DNA from: Xanthomonas nasturtii
GTDB taxonomy: Bacteria; Pseudomonadota; Gammaproteobacteria; Xanthomonadales; Xanthomonadaceae
Reading direction: 5' to 3'
Length of the DNA: 45,838 nucleotides
Assembly: GCF_001660815.1 (NCBI RefSeq)
Contig: NZ_LYMI01000033.1
Location: forward strand, 1-45,838
The notes beneath the pieces were generated by a model. That model was given only the letters and a program-made list of their open reading frames with translations. It had not been told where the DNA came from and did not search any database. Position 1 is the stretch's first letter; each line of letters begins with the position of its first letter. Below, piece by piece: positions 17,116-24,517 of this stretch. A program made the position numbers and the translations under genes.

Positions 17116-18636
17116 ATGATTCCCGCTCCACTTCGCAACATCGTCATTGTCGGCGGCGGCACCGCCGGCTGGATGGCCGCCGCGGCCTTCGCACGCGTGC
17201 TGGGCCCTAGCTTCAACGTGCAGTTGATCGAATCCGAACAGCTCGGCACCGTCGGTGTCGGCGAGGCCACCGTGCCCCACATCAAGGCCTTCAATAACCT
17301 GCTCGGCATCGACGAAGCCGAGTTCGTGCGGCAGACCCAGGGCAGTTTCAAACTCGGTATCGCGTTCGTCGATTGGCAACGCCCCGGTACCTCGTACATC
17401 CACGGCTTCGGCACCCAGATCGGGCATCCGCTCGGGCTATTGCCGTTCCACCAGTACTGGATCAAGCAACACGCACGCGGCAAAGCGCAGCCGCTGGGTG
17501 CGTACACGCTCAATACCGTGGCGGCCGCGCGCGGTAAGTTCATGACATCGGCTGGCGATGTGCCGGCCACCTCGCCGCTGGCCAACATTGCCTACGCCTA
17601 TCACTTCGACGCCACGCAGTACGCGCGCTTTCTGCGCAAGTATTCCGAACAGCACGGCGTCACCCGCATCGAAGGGCTGGTCGAGCAGGTGCAGCTGCAT
17701 CCGGAAACCGGCCATGTGCAATCGCTGCAGCTGGCGTCCGGGCAGCTGGTGCATGGCGACTTGTTCATCGATTGCTCCGGCTTCCGTGGCCTGCTGATCG
17801 AAGCTGCCCTGCACACCGGCTACCACGACTTCACCCACTGGCTGCCGTGCGACCGCGCGTTTGCGGTGCCCTGCGAAAACGTGGGGCCGCCCACGCCGTA
17901 CACGCGCTCCACTGCGCGCGCGGCCGGCTGGCAATGGCGCATTCCGCTGCAGCACCGCACCGGCAACGGGTATGTGTATTGCAGCGCGCACATCAGCGAC
18001 GACGAAGCCGCCGCCACCTTGCTGGCCAATCTGGATGGCAAGCCGCTGGCCGACCCGCGCCCGCTGCGCTTCACCACCGGGCGGCGCAAGCAGGTCTGGA
18101 ACCGCAACGTCGTCGCGCTGGGCCTGGCCAGCGGTTTTCTGGAACCGTTGGAATCGACCAGCATTCATCTGATCCAGTCCGGCATTTCCAAATTGCTGGA
18201 GCTGTTTCCGCGCGAGGGCATCAGCCCGGTGCTGGTGCAACTCTACAACGACCGGCTGGCATTCGAGTTCGACCGCATCCGCGATTTTCTGCTGCTGCAC
18301 TACCACGCCACCGAACGCGACGACAGCGCGTTCTGGCGGCATTGCCGCAGCATGCCGATCACCCCGGAGCTACAGACCGCGCTGGACCTGTTCCGCGACA
18401 GCGGGCGGTTCTATCGCAATGCCGAAGAAATGTTCGCCGAGATCAGCTGGGTGCAGGTACTGGTGGGCCAGGGCATCCTGCCGCAGGGCTATCACCCGCT
18501 GGTGGATCAGGTGCCCGACCGCGACGCCGAAGGTTTCCTGGCCAGCGTGGCGCAGACCATCAGCCATTGCGTGGATGTGATGCCGACGCACCAGCAGTTC
18601 ATCGACCGCTATTGCAAGGCGCCGGCAGTGCCGTAA
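17116..18636 (+). CDS. Tryptophan-halogenase-like flavoprotein
   Basis: A 506-residue FAD-dependent protein of the tryptophan 7-halogenase family. The FAD-binding motif GGGTAGW is at residues 13-19. GVGEATVPHIKAF provides the segment holding the catalytic Lys of flavin halogenases, and the halogenase signature WxWxIP appears as GWQWRIP at about residue 275. GFLEPLESTSIHLIQ completes the family pattern. The start at 17116 puts the FAD motif at the usual distance; the frame extends upstream without support. Such proteins are common beside TonB receptors and LacI regulators in Xanthomonas and Caulobacter, where true halogenation has mostly not been shown. It probably acts on the substrate of the uptake system. 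Confidence 0.88.
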   Translation: MIPAPLRNIVIVGGGTAGWMAAAAFARVLGPSFNVQLIESEQLGTVGVGEATVPHIKAFNNLLGIDEAEFVRQTQGSFKLGIAFVDWQRPGTSYIHGFGTQIGHPLGLLPFHQYWIKQHARGKAQPLGAYTLNTVAAARGKFMTSAGDVPATSPLANIAYAYHFDATQYARFLRKYSEQHGVTRIEGLVEQVQLHPETGHVQSLQLASGQLVHGDLFIDCSGFRGLLIEAALHTGYHDFTHWLPCDRAFAVPCENVGPPTPYTRSTARAAGWQWRIPLQHRTGNGYVYCSAHISDDEAAATLLANLDGKPLADPRPLRFTTGRRKQVWNRNVVALGLASGFLEPLESTSIHLIQSGISKLLELFPREGISPVLVQLYNDRLAFEFDRIRDFLLLHYHATERDDSAFWRHCRSMPITPELQTALDLFRDSGRFYRNAEEMFAEISWVQVLVGQGILPQGYHPLVDQVPDRDAEGFLASVAQTISHCVDVMPTHQQFIDRYCKAPAVP

Positions 18637-18872
18637 CGGGGCGGTGGTCGACCACGGGTCTCCGAGGCGGCACCGGCGTACCGAGCCGCGTGTGCTCGGT
18701 GGACTGCCGATGATGTTCCACCTTCCCTCGCCACTGGTCCTGGAACATCTGATGAGAGGCGTTGGTAGTCGGCGCTGCGTGCGCCGGCTTGGCAGCCGCG
18801 CGGTGCCCGCTGCGTGCAGCTTCCCCGCACCCCCATCCAGGAAGTGACCATTGGCGGCGCGCGAACGCCGGC

Positions 18873-18965
18873 CAAAAAAAAGGATCGGGCACAAGGCCCG
18901 ATCCCTTCGAAAACCGGGACAAGCCCGGTGGACAATGAGTGGCACAGCTTCCGACTGACATCGGA
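18873..18965 (-). ncRNA. Candidate small RNA of about 93 nt with three stem-loops
   Basis: On the minus strand a promoter (18972-19000) leads directly into three hairpins. The first is TCCGA/TCGGA (18950-18965). The second is a 6-bp stem with pentaloop CUUGU (18913-18929). The third is a 9-bp stem with the same CUUGU loop (18882-18904), followed by eight T (complement of 18874-18881), a textbook Rho-independent terminator. No open frame of the right size is present. It lies in the 434-bp gap between the halogenase-like gene and pyrF. Repeated identical loops in consecutive hairpins are typical of trans-acting sRNAs that present seed sequences. Alternatively the terminator alone could serve pyrF, whose stop is about 165 bp upstream of it. 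Confidence 0.6.
18874..18904 (-). terminator. Rho-independent terminator on the minus strand
   Basis: GGATCGGGC (18882-18890) and GCCCGATCC (18896-18904) form a perfect 9-bp stem with a 5-nt loop. Read on the minus strand it is followed by eight T. It ends the candidate small RNA and could also stop read-through from pyrF. Confidence 0.8.
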
Positions 18966-18971
18966 CGCGGC

Positions 18972-19000
18972 ATGCTAACCAGACTTTAACGTTAAAGCAA
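18972..19000 (-). promoter_or_regulatory. Small RNA promoter overlapped by a 14-bp palindrome
   Basis: On the minus strand, TTGCTT (-35; 18995-19000) and TAGCAT (-10; 18972-18977) are separated by exactly 17 bp. The perfect palindrome CTTTAACGTTAAAG occupies 18984-18997, covering part of the -35 box and the spacer, where a bound repressor would block RNA polymerase. A further TTAAAG half-site lies at about 19003-19008. Confidence 0.55.
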
Positions 19001-19070
19001 CACTTTAATTCTACTCAACTAACTCATTGATTTTGTTCATGCAGTAGGCACTGGCGTACGGTGCGCTCGA

Positions 19071-19802
19071 TCAGCTGTGATGCTGGGTGAGAGCCGCCCG
19101 GATCTCGGCTTGGATTGCTGCTGCCGCCGCTGCCGGATCAGCCGCCAAGCGAATCGGGCGGCCGACGACAATCGCATCGGCGCCATCGGTGAAGGCCTGC
19201 GCCACGCCCACCGTGCGCTGTTGGTCGTCGCCGACCGGGCCGCCGGGGCGGATGCCGGGGCAGACGATCGAAAACGCAGCGCCAGTGGCACGGCGAATCG
19301 GCCCGGCTTCCTGGCCGGAGGCGATGACGCCGTCGATACCGGCGGCCTGTGCGGCCAGCGCGCGCTCCACCACCACGTCCACCGGTTCGCGGTCGATGCC
19401 CATCGCCGCCAGGTCCGGGCGGCCCATCGAAGTCAGCACGGTCACTGCCAGCAGCCGCATGTCGCCGTGATTGGCTTCGGCGGCGGCGTGCAGCATGCCC
19501 GCATGCCAGCCATGCACGGTGCAATAGCTCACCGGCCACTGCGCCAGGCGGCGGATGGTGCCGGCCACGGTGGCGGGGATGTCGAAGAATTTGAGGTCCA
19601 CGAACACGCGCTTGTCGCGCTTGGCCAGCGCATCGAGCACATGGAAATACTCGCCGGAGGCCAGCAGCTCCATGCCGATCTTGTAGAACGCCACCGACTC
19701 GCCAAGGCGGTCCACCCAGGCGATCGCCTCGGCATGGCTGGGCACATCCAGCGCGAAGATCAGCCGCTCGTGCGCGGCCAGCGGTAAGGGGGGGCGGCTC
19801 AT
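19071..19802 (-). CDS. pyrF: Orotidine 5'-phosphate decarboxylase PyrF
   Basis: A 243-residue enzyme catalysing the last step of UMP synthesis. The TIM-barrel active-site motif DLKFFDIP is at residues 69-76, giving the catalytic Asp69-Lys71-Asp74 array. FALDVPS (16-22) and YKIGMELL (40-47) are the usual N-terminal substrate-binding segments, and [10 protein letters not shown] and AIVVGRPI are the phosphate-binding end. The ATG overlaps the stop codon of the upstream acid phosphatase gene (ATGA), so the two genes are translationally coupled. The longer frame to 20066 is not supported. A nucleotidase upstream of a pyrimidine-synthesis gene is a sensible pairing. Confidence 0.95.
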   Translation of the reverse strand: MSRPPLPLAAHERLIFALDVPSHAEAIAWVDRLGESVAFYKIGMELLASGEYFHVLDALAKRDKRVFVDLKFFDIPATVAGTIRRLAQWPVSYCTVHGWHAGMLHAAAEANHGDMRLLAVTVLTSMGRPDLAAMGIDREPVDVVVERALAAQAAGIDGVIASGQEAGPIRRATGAAFSIVCPGIRPGGPVGDDQQRTVGVAQAFTDGADAIVVGRPIRLAADPAAAAAAIQAEIRAALTQHHS

Positions 19803-20749
19803 CGTGCAAGCTCCAGTGCGGCGCGCTTGGCGTCGTGGCGGGTCTGCCAGGGTTGTGCATAGTCGTTGTTGAACTGCGCCGGCTCCCAGCCACCGTAGCT
19901 GGGGTTGGGCAGCATCCACCAGCGTTCGCCGAACCAGTCGTGATACTGCTGCAGCAGCGCGCCACGCGCCTGGCCGGTGTTGGCGGTGACCTGCACGAAA
20001 TCGCCCAGCTGGTCGCCGAACTGCATCAGCACGCGGTACTTCTGCCCGGCCAGCTGGCGGCGACAATTCTTCTCGCTACCGGCCTGCTCGCAGCCGGGCA
20101 CCACCGTGCCCAGGCCGAGGAACACGCTGTCGTCGGCCACCGGCAGGCCGGCGCTGCGCAGGTTGGCCAGCGTGGCGTCCTTGAGGTGCACGGCGCGGTT
20201 GGAGATGTAGATCAGGGTGATGCCGCGGGCGTTGGCGGCCTTGGCGAAATCCACCACGCCGGGGATCGGCTTGGCCTTCTTCTCGGCCACCCACTGGTCC
20301 CAGCTCAGTTCGTCGTATTCCTTGCCATCGTGCAGCAGGCGCGCCTGGTAGGGCGAGTTGTCCAGCACGGTCTCGTCCACGTCCAGCACCACCGCCGGCG
20401 TCAGGCCGGTGGCGGCATTGCCGCGTTCTTCCGGCACCAGCGCGTCCCAGTTGGGTTGCTTGAGCGCGGCATCCAGCTTGTCGGCAGCGGCGCGGTAGGT
20501 CTGCCCGGCCACGGCGCGGTATTCCTCCGAGCGCTGCATCCACAACACTGCGTTGAGGTTGTCGTCGCCGGCCGGGGCGGTGGTCGCCGAGGTTGCGGCC
20601 TTGGTGACCGCGGCGCTGGCATCGGCGTTGGCAGTGGTGGCCGCATCCTGCGCGCGCTGGGCCGGCTGCGTGTCGCCAGGCTTGCAGGCGCTCAGGGCCA
20701 GCGCGGTGCAGGCGAGCAGGGATAACGGTGCGTAAAGCGAGGGGCGCAT
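19799..20749 (-). CDS. HAD-family acid phosphatase, lipoprotein e(P4)-like
   Basis: A 316-residue lipoprotein. The signal [20 protein letters not shown] ends in lipobox LSAC (Cys at about residue 22), followed by a Thr/Ala-rich linker. The HAD phosphatase motif I is DVDETVLDN (about residue 120), with a motif II Ser/Asn segment ([13 protein letters not shown]) and a C-terminal motif with Asp. This is HAD subfamily IIIB, as in the class B/C acid phosphatases and lipoprotein e(P4), which dephosphorylate nucleotides in the outer envelope. The start at 20749 is chosen for the lipoprotein signal and the GGTGGA before it, although the frame stays open to 21064. It overlaps pyrF by 4 bp. Confidence 0.88.
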   Translation of the reverse strand: MRPSLYAPLSLLACTALALSACKPGDTQPAQRAQDAATTANADASAAVTKAATSATTAPAGDDNLNAVLWMQRSEEYRAVAGQTYRAAADKLDAALKQPNWDALVPEERGNAATGLTPAVVLDVDETVLDNSPYQARLLHDGKEYDELSWDQWVAEKKAKPIPGVVDFAKAANARGITLIYISNRAVHLKDATLANLRSAGLPVADDSVFLGLGTVVPGCEQAGSEKNCRRQLAGQKYRVLMQFGDQLGDFVQVTANTGQARGALLQQYHDWFGERWWMLPNPSYGGWEPAQFNNDYAQPWQTRHDAKRAALELAR

Positions 20750-21097
20750 GGCATCCACCAGAACAGGAGCGGTAATGAAGACCGCGATTTTAACGGGTTC
20801 GCGCCAGGCCGCTTGCTGTTGCTGGTGGCGGTGCGGTTGGCACTGGTCGATGCACAGGGATGCAGGCTTGGGCGCGGCAGGCTTGCCGGCGGCTTGGACC
20901 GCGACGGGGTTTCGGCACTGGCGATGCTGCGGGTAGATACCAGCCTGCCTGCACATGTGCAGGCTGCGGTTGCTGTCCTGGGCTGGCTTCGGCGCAGAAG
21001 TCGATACAGATGCGGCACGCGCGTAGCCGCGCCCAGCGGAACAATGCCGGCCCCGGATCGGCATATCCTTGTGCGCTGATTGCCCCAGGAGTCACCC
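20750..21097. other. Divergent intergenic region before yceH
   Basis: 348 bp between the divergent phosphatase and yceH genes. Both promoters should lie here. Frames in this stretch are chance extensions. No clear palindrome or consensus promoter is seen. CAGGAG just before 21098 sets the yceH start. Confidence 0.4.
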
Positions 21098-21628
21098 ATG
21101 ACAGAGTCCTCGCCCCCGCCCGTCCTCGACACCGCCCAAGCCCGTGTGCTCGGCTGCCTGATCGAAAAAGAGGCCACCACGCCGGATGCGTACCCGCTCA
21201 CCGTCAATGCCGCGCAGGTGGCCGCCAACCAGAAGACCGCGCGCGAGCCGGTGCTGAATCTGCAGACCGGCGTGGTGCATCACGCACTGCGGCAGCTGGA
21301 AACCCTGGGCCTGGTGCGCCAACAGTTCTCTTCGCGCGCCGAGCGTTACGAGCACCGCCTGGGCAGCGTGCTGGATCTGACCCGCCAGCAAGTCGCGCTG
21401 ATCGGCCTGCTGCTGTTGCGCGGCCCGCAGACGCTGGGCGAGCTGTACGCACGCAGCGAGCGGCTGGCACGCTTCAACGACACCGAGGACGTGCGCCATC
21501 ACCTGGACCGGCTGATCCAGCGCGGCCTGGCCGCGCAGCTGCCGCGCGCCAGCGGCCAGCGCGAAGACCGCTATGAGGGTTGGCAGGGAATCGTTACGAA
21601 CACGGCCAGATCTTCGATAACCGATTGA
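21098..21628 (+). pseudogene. yceH: yceH (UPF0502/DUF480), 3' end replaced
   Basis: The N-terminal ~159 residues are a clear YceH/DUF480 protein: [43 protein letters not shown], a winged-helix pair typical of the family, through [11 protein letters not shown]. After this Tyr (codon ending at 21574) the sequence departs abruptly: 17 unrelated residues ([17 protein letters not shown]), then a stop. Family members normally run on for roughly 40-60 residues with a Leu-rich C-terminal helix. The break is the left junction of the accessory block, so yceH has been cut by an insertion or rearrangement. The ATG is preceded by CAGGAG. The protein may keep partial function. Confidence 0.8.
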
Positions 21629-21702
21629 TGGATCGGTGAATTCTACCCTCGGCCGCACTTCCAGGGGCGGCCCTCCCCAGGGAGCTGTGGCACCATTCAA
21701 CC

Positions 21703-22254
21703 ATGACCACCACGTACTACTTCTTGGACACCGAGTGGGCCGATGTGACGGGCAGCGAGCTGGTGAGTCTGGCGCTGGTGAACGAAGGTGGAGACCGCCT
21801 TTTCTACGCTGAGCGAGCCAGCCTGCCCGAGGCTCCCACCGACTTCGTTCGTCAAAGCGTCTACCCGCTGCTAGACCGCGGCGACGCAGCCCTGGCTGAT
21901 GCTGTCTTGACTACCGAGCTGCGCGCCTTCCTCAGCGAGGTCGACGCGCCGGCAGTGATGGCGGATTTCCCGAACGATCTCCAGCTGCTGCGGTACGCCC
22001 TTGATGGGTTTGAGTTACCCGATGACCAGGTTGCCGCGTGCGGGCCCCGGCCGGCGCCGGTCATGACACGCATGTCGAAGGAAGGTCTTCCGGGATTGCT
22101 GGTGGAAGATTGGTTCGCGGCCCATCCGGAACATAGGGCCAGGCGCCACCATGCCTTGGTGGACGCGCAGGCCTTGCGGATGGCTTGGCTGGTGGCGACC
22201 GACCGCATCCCTGCTCCGGCGTGGGCCCACTCCTACCGCCGCGCCCGGGGATAG
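21703..22254 (+). CDS. RNase T-like 3'-5' exonuclease (DnaQ superfamily)
   Basis: A 183-residue DEDDh-type exonuclease. Motif I is FLDTEW (Asp9, Glu11). A motif II Asp is in VMADFPNDLQLLRYAL (about residue 88-92). Motif III is HHALVDAQALRMAW with His and Asp six residues apart, as in RNase T and related exoribonucleases (HxAxxDA). These enzymes remove nucleotides from RNA 3' ends, including the CCA end of tRNA; this member's substrate is unknown. An AGGGAG lies 19 bp upstream of the ATG, rather far. It is the first gene after the yceH break and lies about 70 bp upstream of an unusual tRNA gene on the same strand. Confidence 0.75.
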   Translation: MTTTYYFLDTEWADVTGSELVSLALVNEGGDRLFYAERASLPEAPTDFVRQSVYPLLDRGDAALADAVLTTELRAFLSEVDAPAVMADFPNDLQLLRYALDGFELPDDQVAACGPRPAPVMTRMSKEGLPGLLVEDWFAAHPEHRARRHHALVDAQALRMAWLVATDRIPAPAWAHSYRRARG

Positions 22255-22322
22255 CGGCATGGCGTCCATCCCCGGTATGCTTGCCCCATGAACCGCCTGA
22301 GCCAGCTCGACCTTCGAATACC

Positions 22323-22349
22323 GGCGTGATCGCATCGATCGATCACGCC
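22323..22349. repeat. 10-bp inverted repeat overlapping the 5' end of the tRNA gene
   Basis: GGCGTGATCG (22323-22332) and CGATCACGCC (22340-22349) are perfect inverted repeats with a 7-bp spacer. The right arm contains the first three nucleotides of the tRNA acceptor stem (from 22347). In the primary transcript this hairpin would compete with acceptor-stem formation until the leader is removed. As DNA it could be a protein-binding site or a recombinase arm site. Confidence 0.6.
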
Positions 22350-22449
22350 CCTGTTGCTCATGATGGTCAGAGCGCCGGCCTTATACCCCGGTGAGAGCAC
22401 GCGCCAGATAAGCGCGTACACGTTGGTTCGATTCCGACCAGGGGCACCA
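22347..22449 (+). tRNA. 103-nt tRNA gene with two alternative anticodon arms (UAU and GAU)
   Basis: Acceptor stem GCCCCTG (22347-22353) pairs perfectly with CAGGGGC (22439-22445), followed by discriminator A and an encoded CCA. The T arm (22422-22438) is perfect with loop TTCGATT, and the D stem GCTC is followed by a GG-containing loop. Between the D loop and T arm are two arms, each preceded by GAGC. Arm 1 (22375-22391) has loop CTTATAC, anticodon UAU with U33, and a C-C mismatch at its loop end. Arm 2 (22400-22416) has a perfect CGCGC/GCGCG stem and loop CAGATAA, which reads as GAU with A in place of U33. Using arm 1 leaves a 30-nt variable region with a 6-bp stem. Using arm 2 gives a normal 5-nt variable loop but a 35-nt D loop. 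Both readings are Ile anticodons. It may be functional, or a chimera of two tRNA-Ile sequences. Confidence 0.7.
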
Positions 22450-22452
22450 CCG

Positions 22453-23079
22453 TCAACGACGGAAGAATGCTTCTACTTGCGTCCCATGACAGCGCTTGTA
22501 CTTGCTGCCGCTGCCGCACAGGCACGGTGCATGCTCGCGCAATCCCGCACCGAGTGACTGGCCCAAGAAATCCCTCGCCTGTAGCAGGGGCTGGATTTCA
22601 TCGGCGGGCACGCTGACCTCGCCATACTGGGATGATCGCTCGCCGCGGTTCATCACCCGGACGATCGCTTCGGACATCTGGATGAAGTGCTTGATCAGCA
22701 GGTCATCGCGTAATGGCATGCGGACGTTGTCGATGGCCAGGCCCTCGTAGCGTCTGCGCGGGTCCGGCACGAAGAGAATGCGCTTCTCGCCTTCGGGCTT
22801 TGGCGTGATGTCGATCATTTCCCCTTCAGGGCTGACCCACACCGCATGGAATTCTGCCTCGACCAGCACGTGCGGCCATTCCCACAGCTGCCACCCGCAC
22901 AGCATCTGACCACCGTCGCGCGCGACCTTGGCCTGCACGTTGGGAAAGCACTCGCGCACGATCGCGTCGGCTTCCGGCCGTACATCGAGATAGACCGGTT
23001 CTGCGCCGCGTACGACCGAATCGGTTAAGCGCCGCACCGCACGGGTGATTTCCGGGGGTGTGGTGGTGACTACGCTCAT
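22453..23079 (-). CDS. SEC-C motif protein
   Basis: A 208-residue protein ending in a SEC-C zinc-binding motif: PCLCGSGSKYKRCHG, that is CxCx8CH, at about residues 184-199. The N-terminal 170 residues are a mixed alpha/beta domain with conserved aromatic residues (GWQLWEWPHVLVEAEFHAVW) typical of SEC-C proteins carried by islands; its function is not known. The motif in SecA binds zinc and contacts SecB and the ribosome, so a protein-quality or binding role is possible but inferred. The stop codon ends only 3 bp from the CCA end of the tRNA gene, which is on the opposite strand, so the two transcripts converge. Confidence 0.75.
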   Translation of the reverse strand: MSVVTTTPPEITRAVRRLTDSVVRGAEPVYLDVRPEADAIVRECFPNVQAKVARDGGQMLCGWQLWEWPHVLVEAEFHAVWVSPEGEMIDITPKPEGEKRILFVPDPRRRYEGLAIDNVRMPLRDDLLIKHFIQMSEAIVRVMNRGERSSQYGEVSVPADEIQPLLQARDFLGQSLGAGLREHAPCLCGSGSKYKRCHGTQVEAFFRR

Positions 23080-23124
23080 GGTGAAGCTCCTTGCGATCGT
23101 GGCGCCTGATGTTCTCTTCCTAGG

Positions 23125-24033
23125 CTATGACCCCGGCGTCTCTTCCGATGAGATCCGCTTGGTGCCTTTGCCGCCGGCTCTGGCCGGCTGCAGCTGGGCC
23201 AACAGCGGCTCCAGAGTGCTCAGGCGCACTGTGGCGCGCAGGGTTTCCGCTTCGGCCTGCTCGCGTCGTTCGCGCTCCTGGGCCAGCTCGGTTCTGGCTT
23301 GTGCGAGGTCCTGCCGAGCGGCGTCCAAACTCTGAGCGTCTTGGCCCCAGCGCACCTGCAGCGCCTGGTGTTCGACCGCCGTCAGGCGCAGCGTATCGAG
23401 GTCGCCCTGTTGCGTCTGGATGGTCTGGCGCAGCTGCGCCACCTCCTTTTCCAATCGAGTGTGACGCTCCAGCCACTGGCCGTTCTCCCGGTTGAGCTGC
23501 ACCAGGTCGTGGTTCTTGGCGGTCAATGCTTCGTTGGCCTGGCGCAGAGTGACCTGCAATTCCTGCACCTGGTGCTCGTGCCGGCGTTGCTCCTGCTCGC
23601 GTTGGTCTTTAACCGAGGTGCGGTAGTGCTCAAGGGCTTCCCTGGCATGCTCGTGCTTCTGCTCCAGGGAGCGCGCGTGACTTTCGTGCTCTGCCAGCCG
23701 CGCAGTGAGGCCCACAATGCGTTCCTGCAGTTTTGCCAGCTCGGTGGTGCGGCTGGCCACCTCGCCCCTGGCGGCTTCGCTCGCCTCGCGTTCTGTCTGC
23801 AGAGCTGTCTCGGTGCGCTGAAGCTGCACACTGAGGTTCCCGGCCTCTTGCCGGGCCTGTTCCAAGGCTTGGGTGCGCTCGTGCAGCTCGGCCTGGAACC
23901 GTTCCTGTGCCTGCGCGACCATCGTTTCGGCGTCGACATGCAGCCGTTCGGCCAGACGACCGACCAAGTCCTGCAGGGCGTCGCTGATCGCGATTGATTG
24001 CCGCGGAGGAAATGCCCCCGTTCCCGCAGACAT
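23125..24033 (-). CDS. KfrA-like coiled-coil protein lacking its N-terminal DNA-binding domain
   Basis: About 302 residues from the ATG at 24033; the frame stays open to 24201 but the extra part is unlike the rest. From QSIAISDALQDLVGRLAERL on, almost the whole protein is charged coiled coil rich in Glu, Gln, Arg and Ala (LEQARQEAGNLSVQLQRTET, ELAQERERREQAEAETLRAT). This matches the C-terminal part of KfrA-type plasmid proteins, alpha-helical coiled-coil proteins with an N-terminal helix-turn-helix used in plasmid stability. The N-terminal domain is absent, and upstream sequence resembles an insertion-sequence end, so the gene is probably 5'-truncated. It suggests that the block derives from a plasmid or ICE. 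Confidence 0.6.
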   Translation of the reverse strand: MSAGTGAFPPRQSIAISDALQDLVGRLAERLHVDAETMVAQAQERFQAELHERTQALEQARQEAGNLSVQLQRTETALQTEREASEAARGEVASRTTELAKLQERIVGLTARLAEHESHARSLEQKHEHAREALEHYRTSVKDQREQEQRRHEHQVQELQVTLRQANEALTAKNHDLVQLNRENGQWLERHTRLEKEVAQLRQTIQTQQGDLDTLRLTAVEHQALQVRWGQDAQSLDAARQDLAQARTELAQERERREQAEAETLRATVRLSTLEPLLAQLQPARAGGKGTKRISSEETPGS

Positions 24034-24120
24034 ACACCCCATTCGCCGCGGAAACGCGCCCCACATTTCGCGGAACCCCGGACAAGTCGCCCCAGCTTTG
24101 ATGGAACGACGGAAAAACCG
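24034..24120. repeat. Repeated motif resembling an IS21-family end
   Basis: Two similar ~17-bp units lie in tandem: CCCCATTCGCCGCGGAA (24037-24053) and CCCCACATTTCGCGGAA (24059-24075). Tandem near-identical units inside the ends are a known feature of IS21-family elements. No istA or istB is present. If correct, this is the scar that removed the 5' end of the KfrA-like gene. Confidence 0.3.
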
Positions 24121-24201
24121 CCCCGGTGTTGAGTTGTACGTGGACAGCGCACTCTTGGATGCTCCTACGCAGCACTCCCAATGCGTTTCCCACGCACTCA
24201 A

Positions 24202-24517
24202 TGGTGATCTTCATTAGCGAGCTTCTATCGCTTCGCGGCGGCTTTGATCGCAGCGTGTGTGCGCTCTATAGAAAGCACAGGTTCGTCCTTTAGGAAGGTC
24301 GGCAGGGATTCGTGAGAAAAACAGCCGAATCGTCTCTAACACCATGATTCAACGAGGAAACACCCCTCGACGTCAGGCAGTTCGTGGATTACAGACCTAG
24401 GCTTGATTGAACCAGAAGCCGCGTGACACAGGCATTCCTGGAGTACTGCTCAGGCACGCGTGCCCTTCTTGAATATTGGATTCAAGAGTTTCCACGCTCC
24501 TGACCCAACGGAAACCT
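24202..24517. other. Intergenic stretch with no gene
   Basis: 316 bp without a convincing gene. A short minus-strand frame ends in PVLSIERTHAAIKAAAKR (stop near 24230). It reads like the C-terminus of a real protein but is cut off by an in-frame stop, so it may be a remnant. Nothing else recognised. Confidence 0.35.

Noticed and set aside
14545..17427. 960-residue open frame on the minus strand
   Set aside because: It is antisense to the second TonB receptor and the halogenase-like gene, both of which have clear family features. Codon composition is that of a shadow frame.
22400..22416. Group I intron or archaeal-type intron inside the tRNA
   Set aside because: The extra segment is only about 25 nt. 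It has no intron core or bulge-helix-bulge motif. Duplication of an anticodon arm explains it better.
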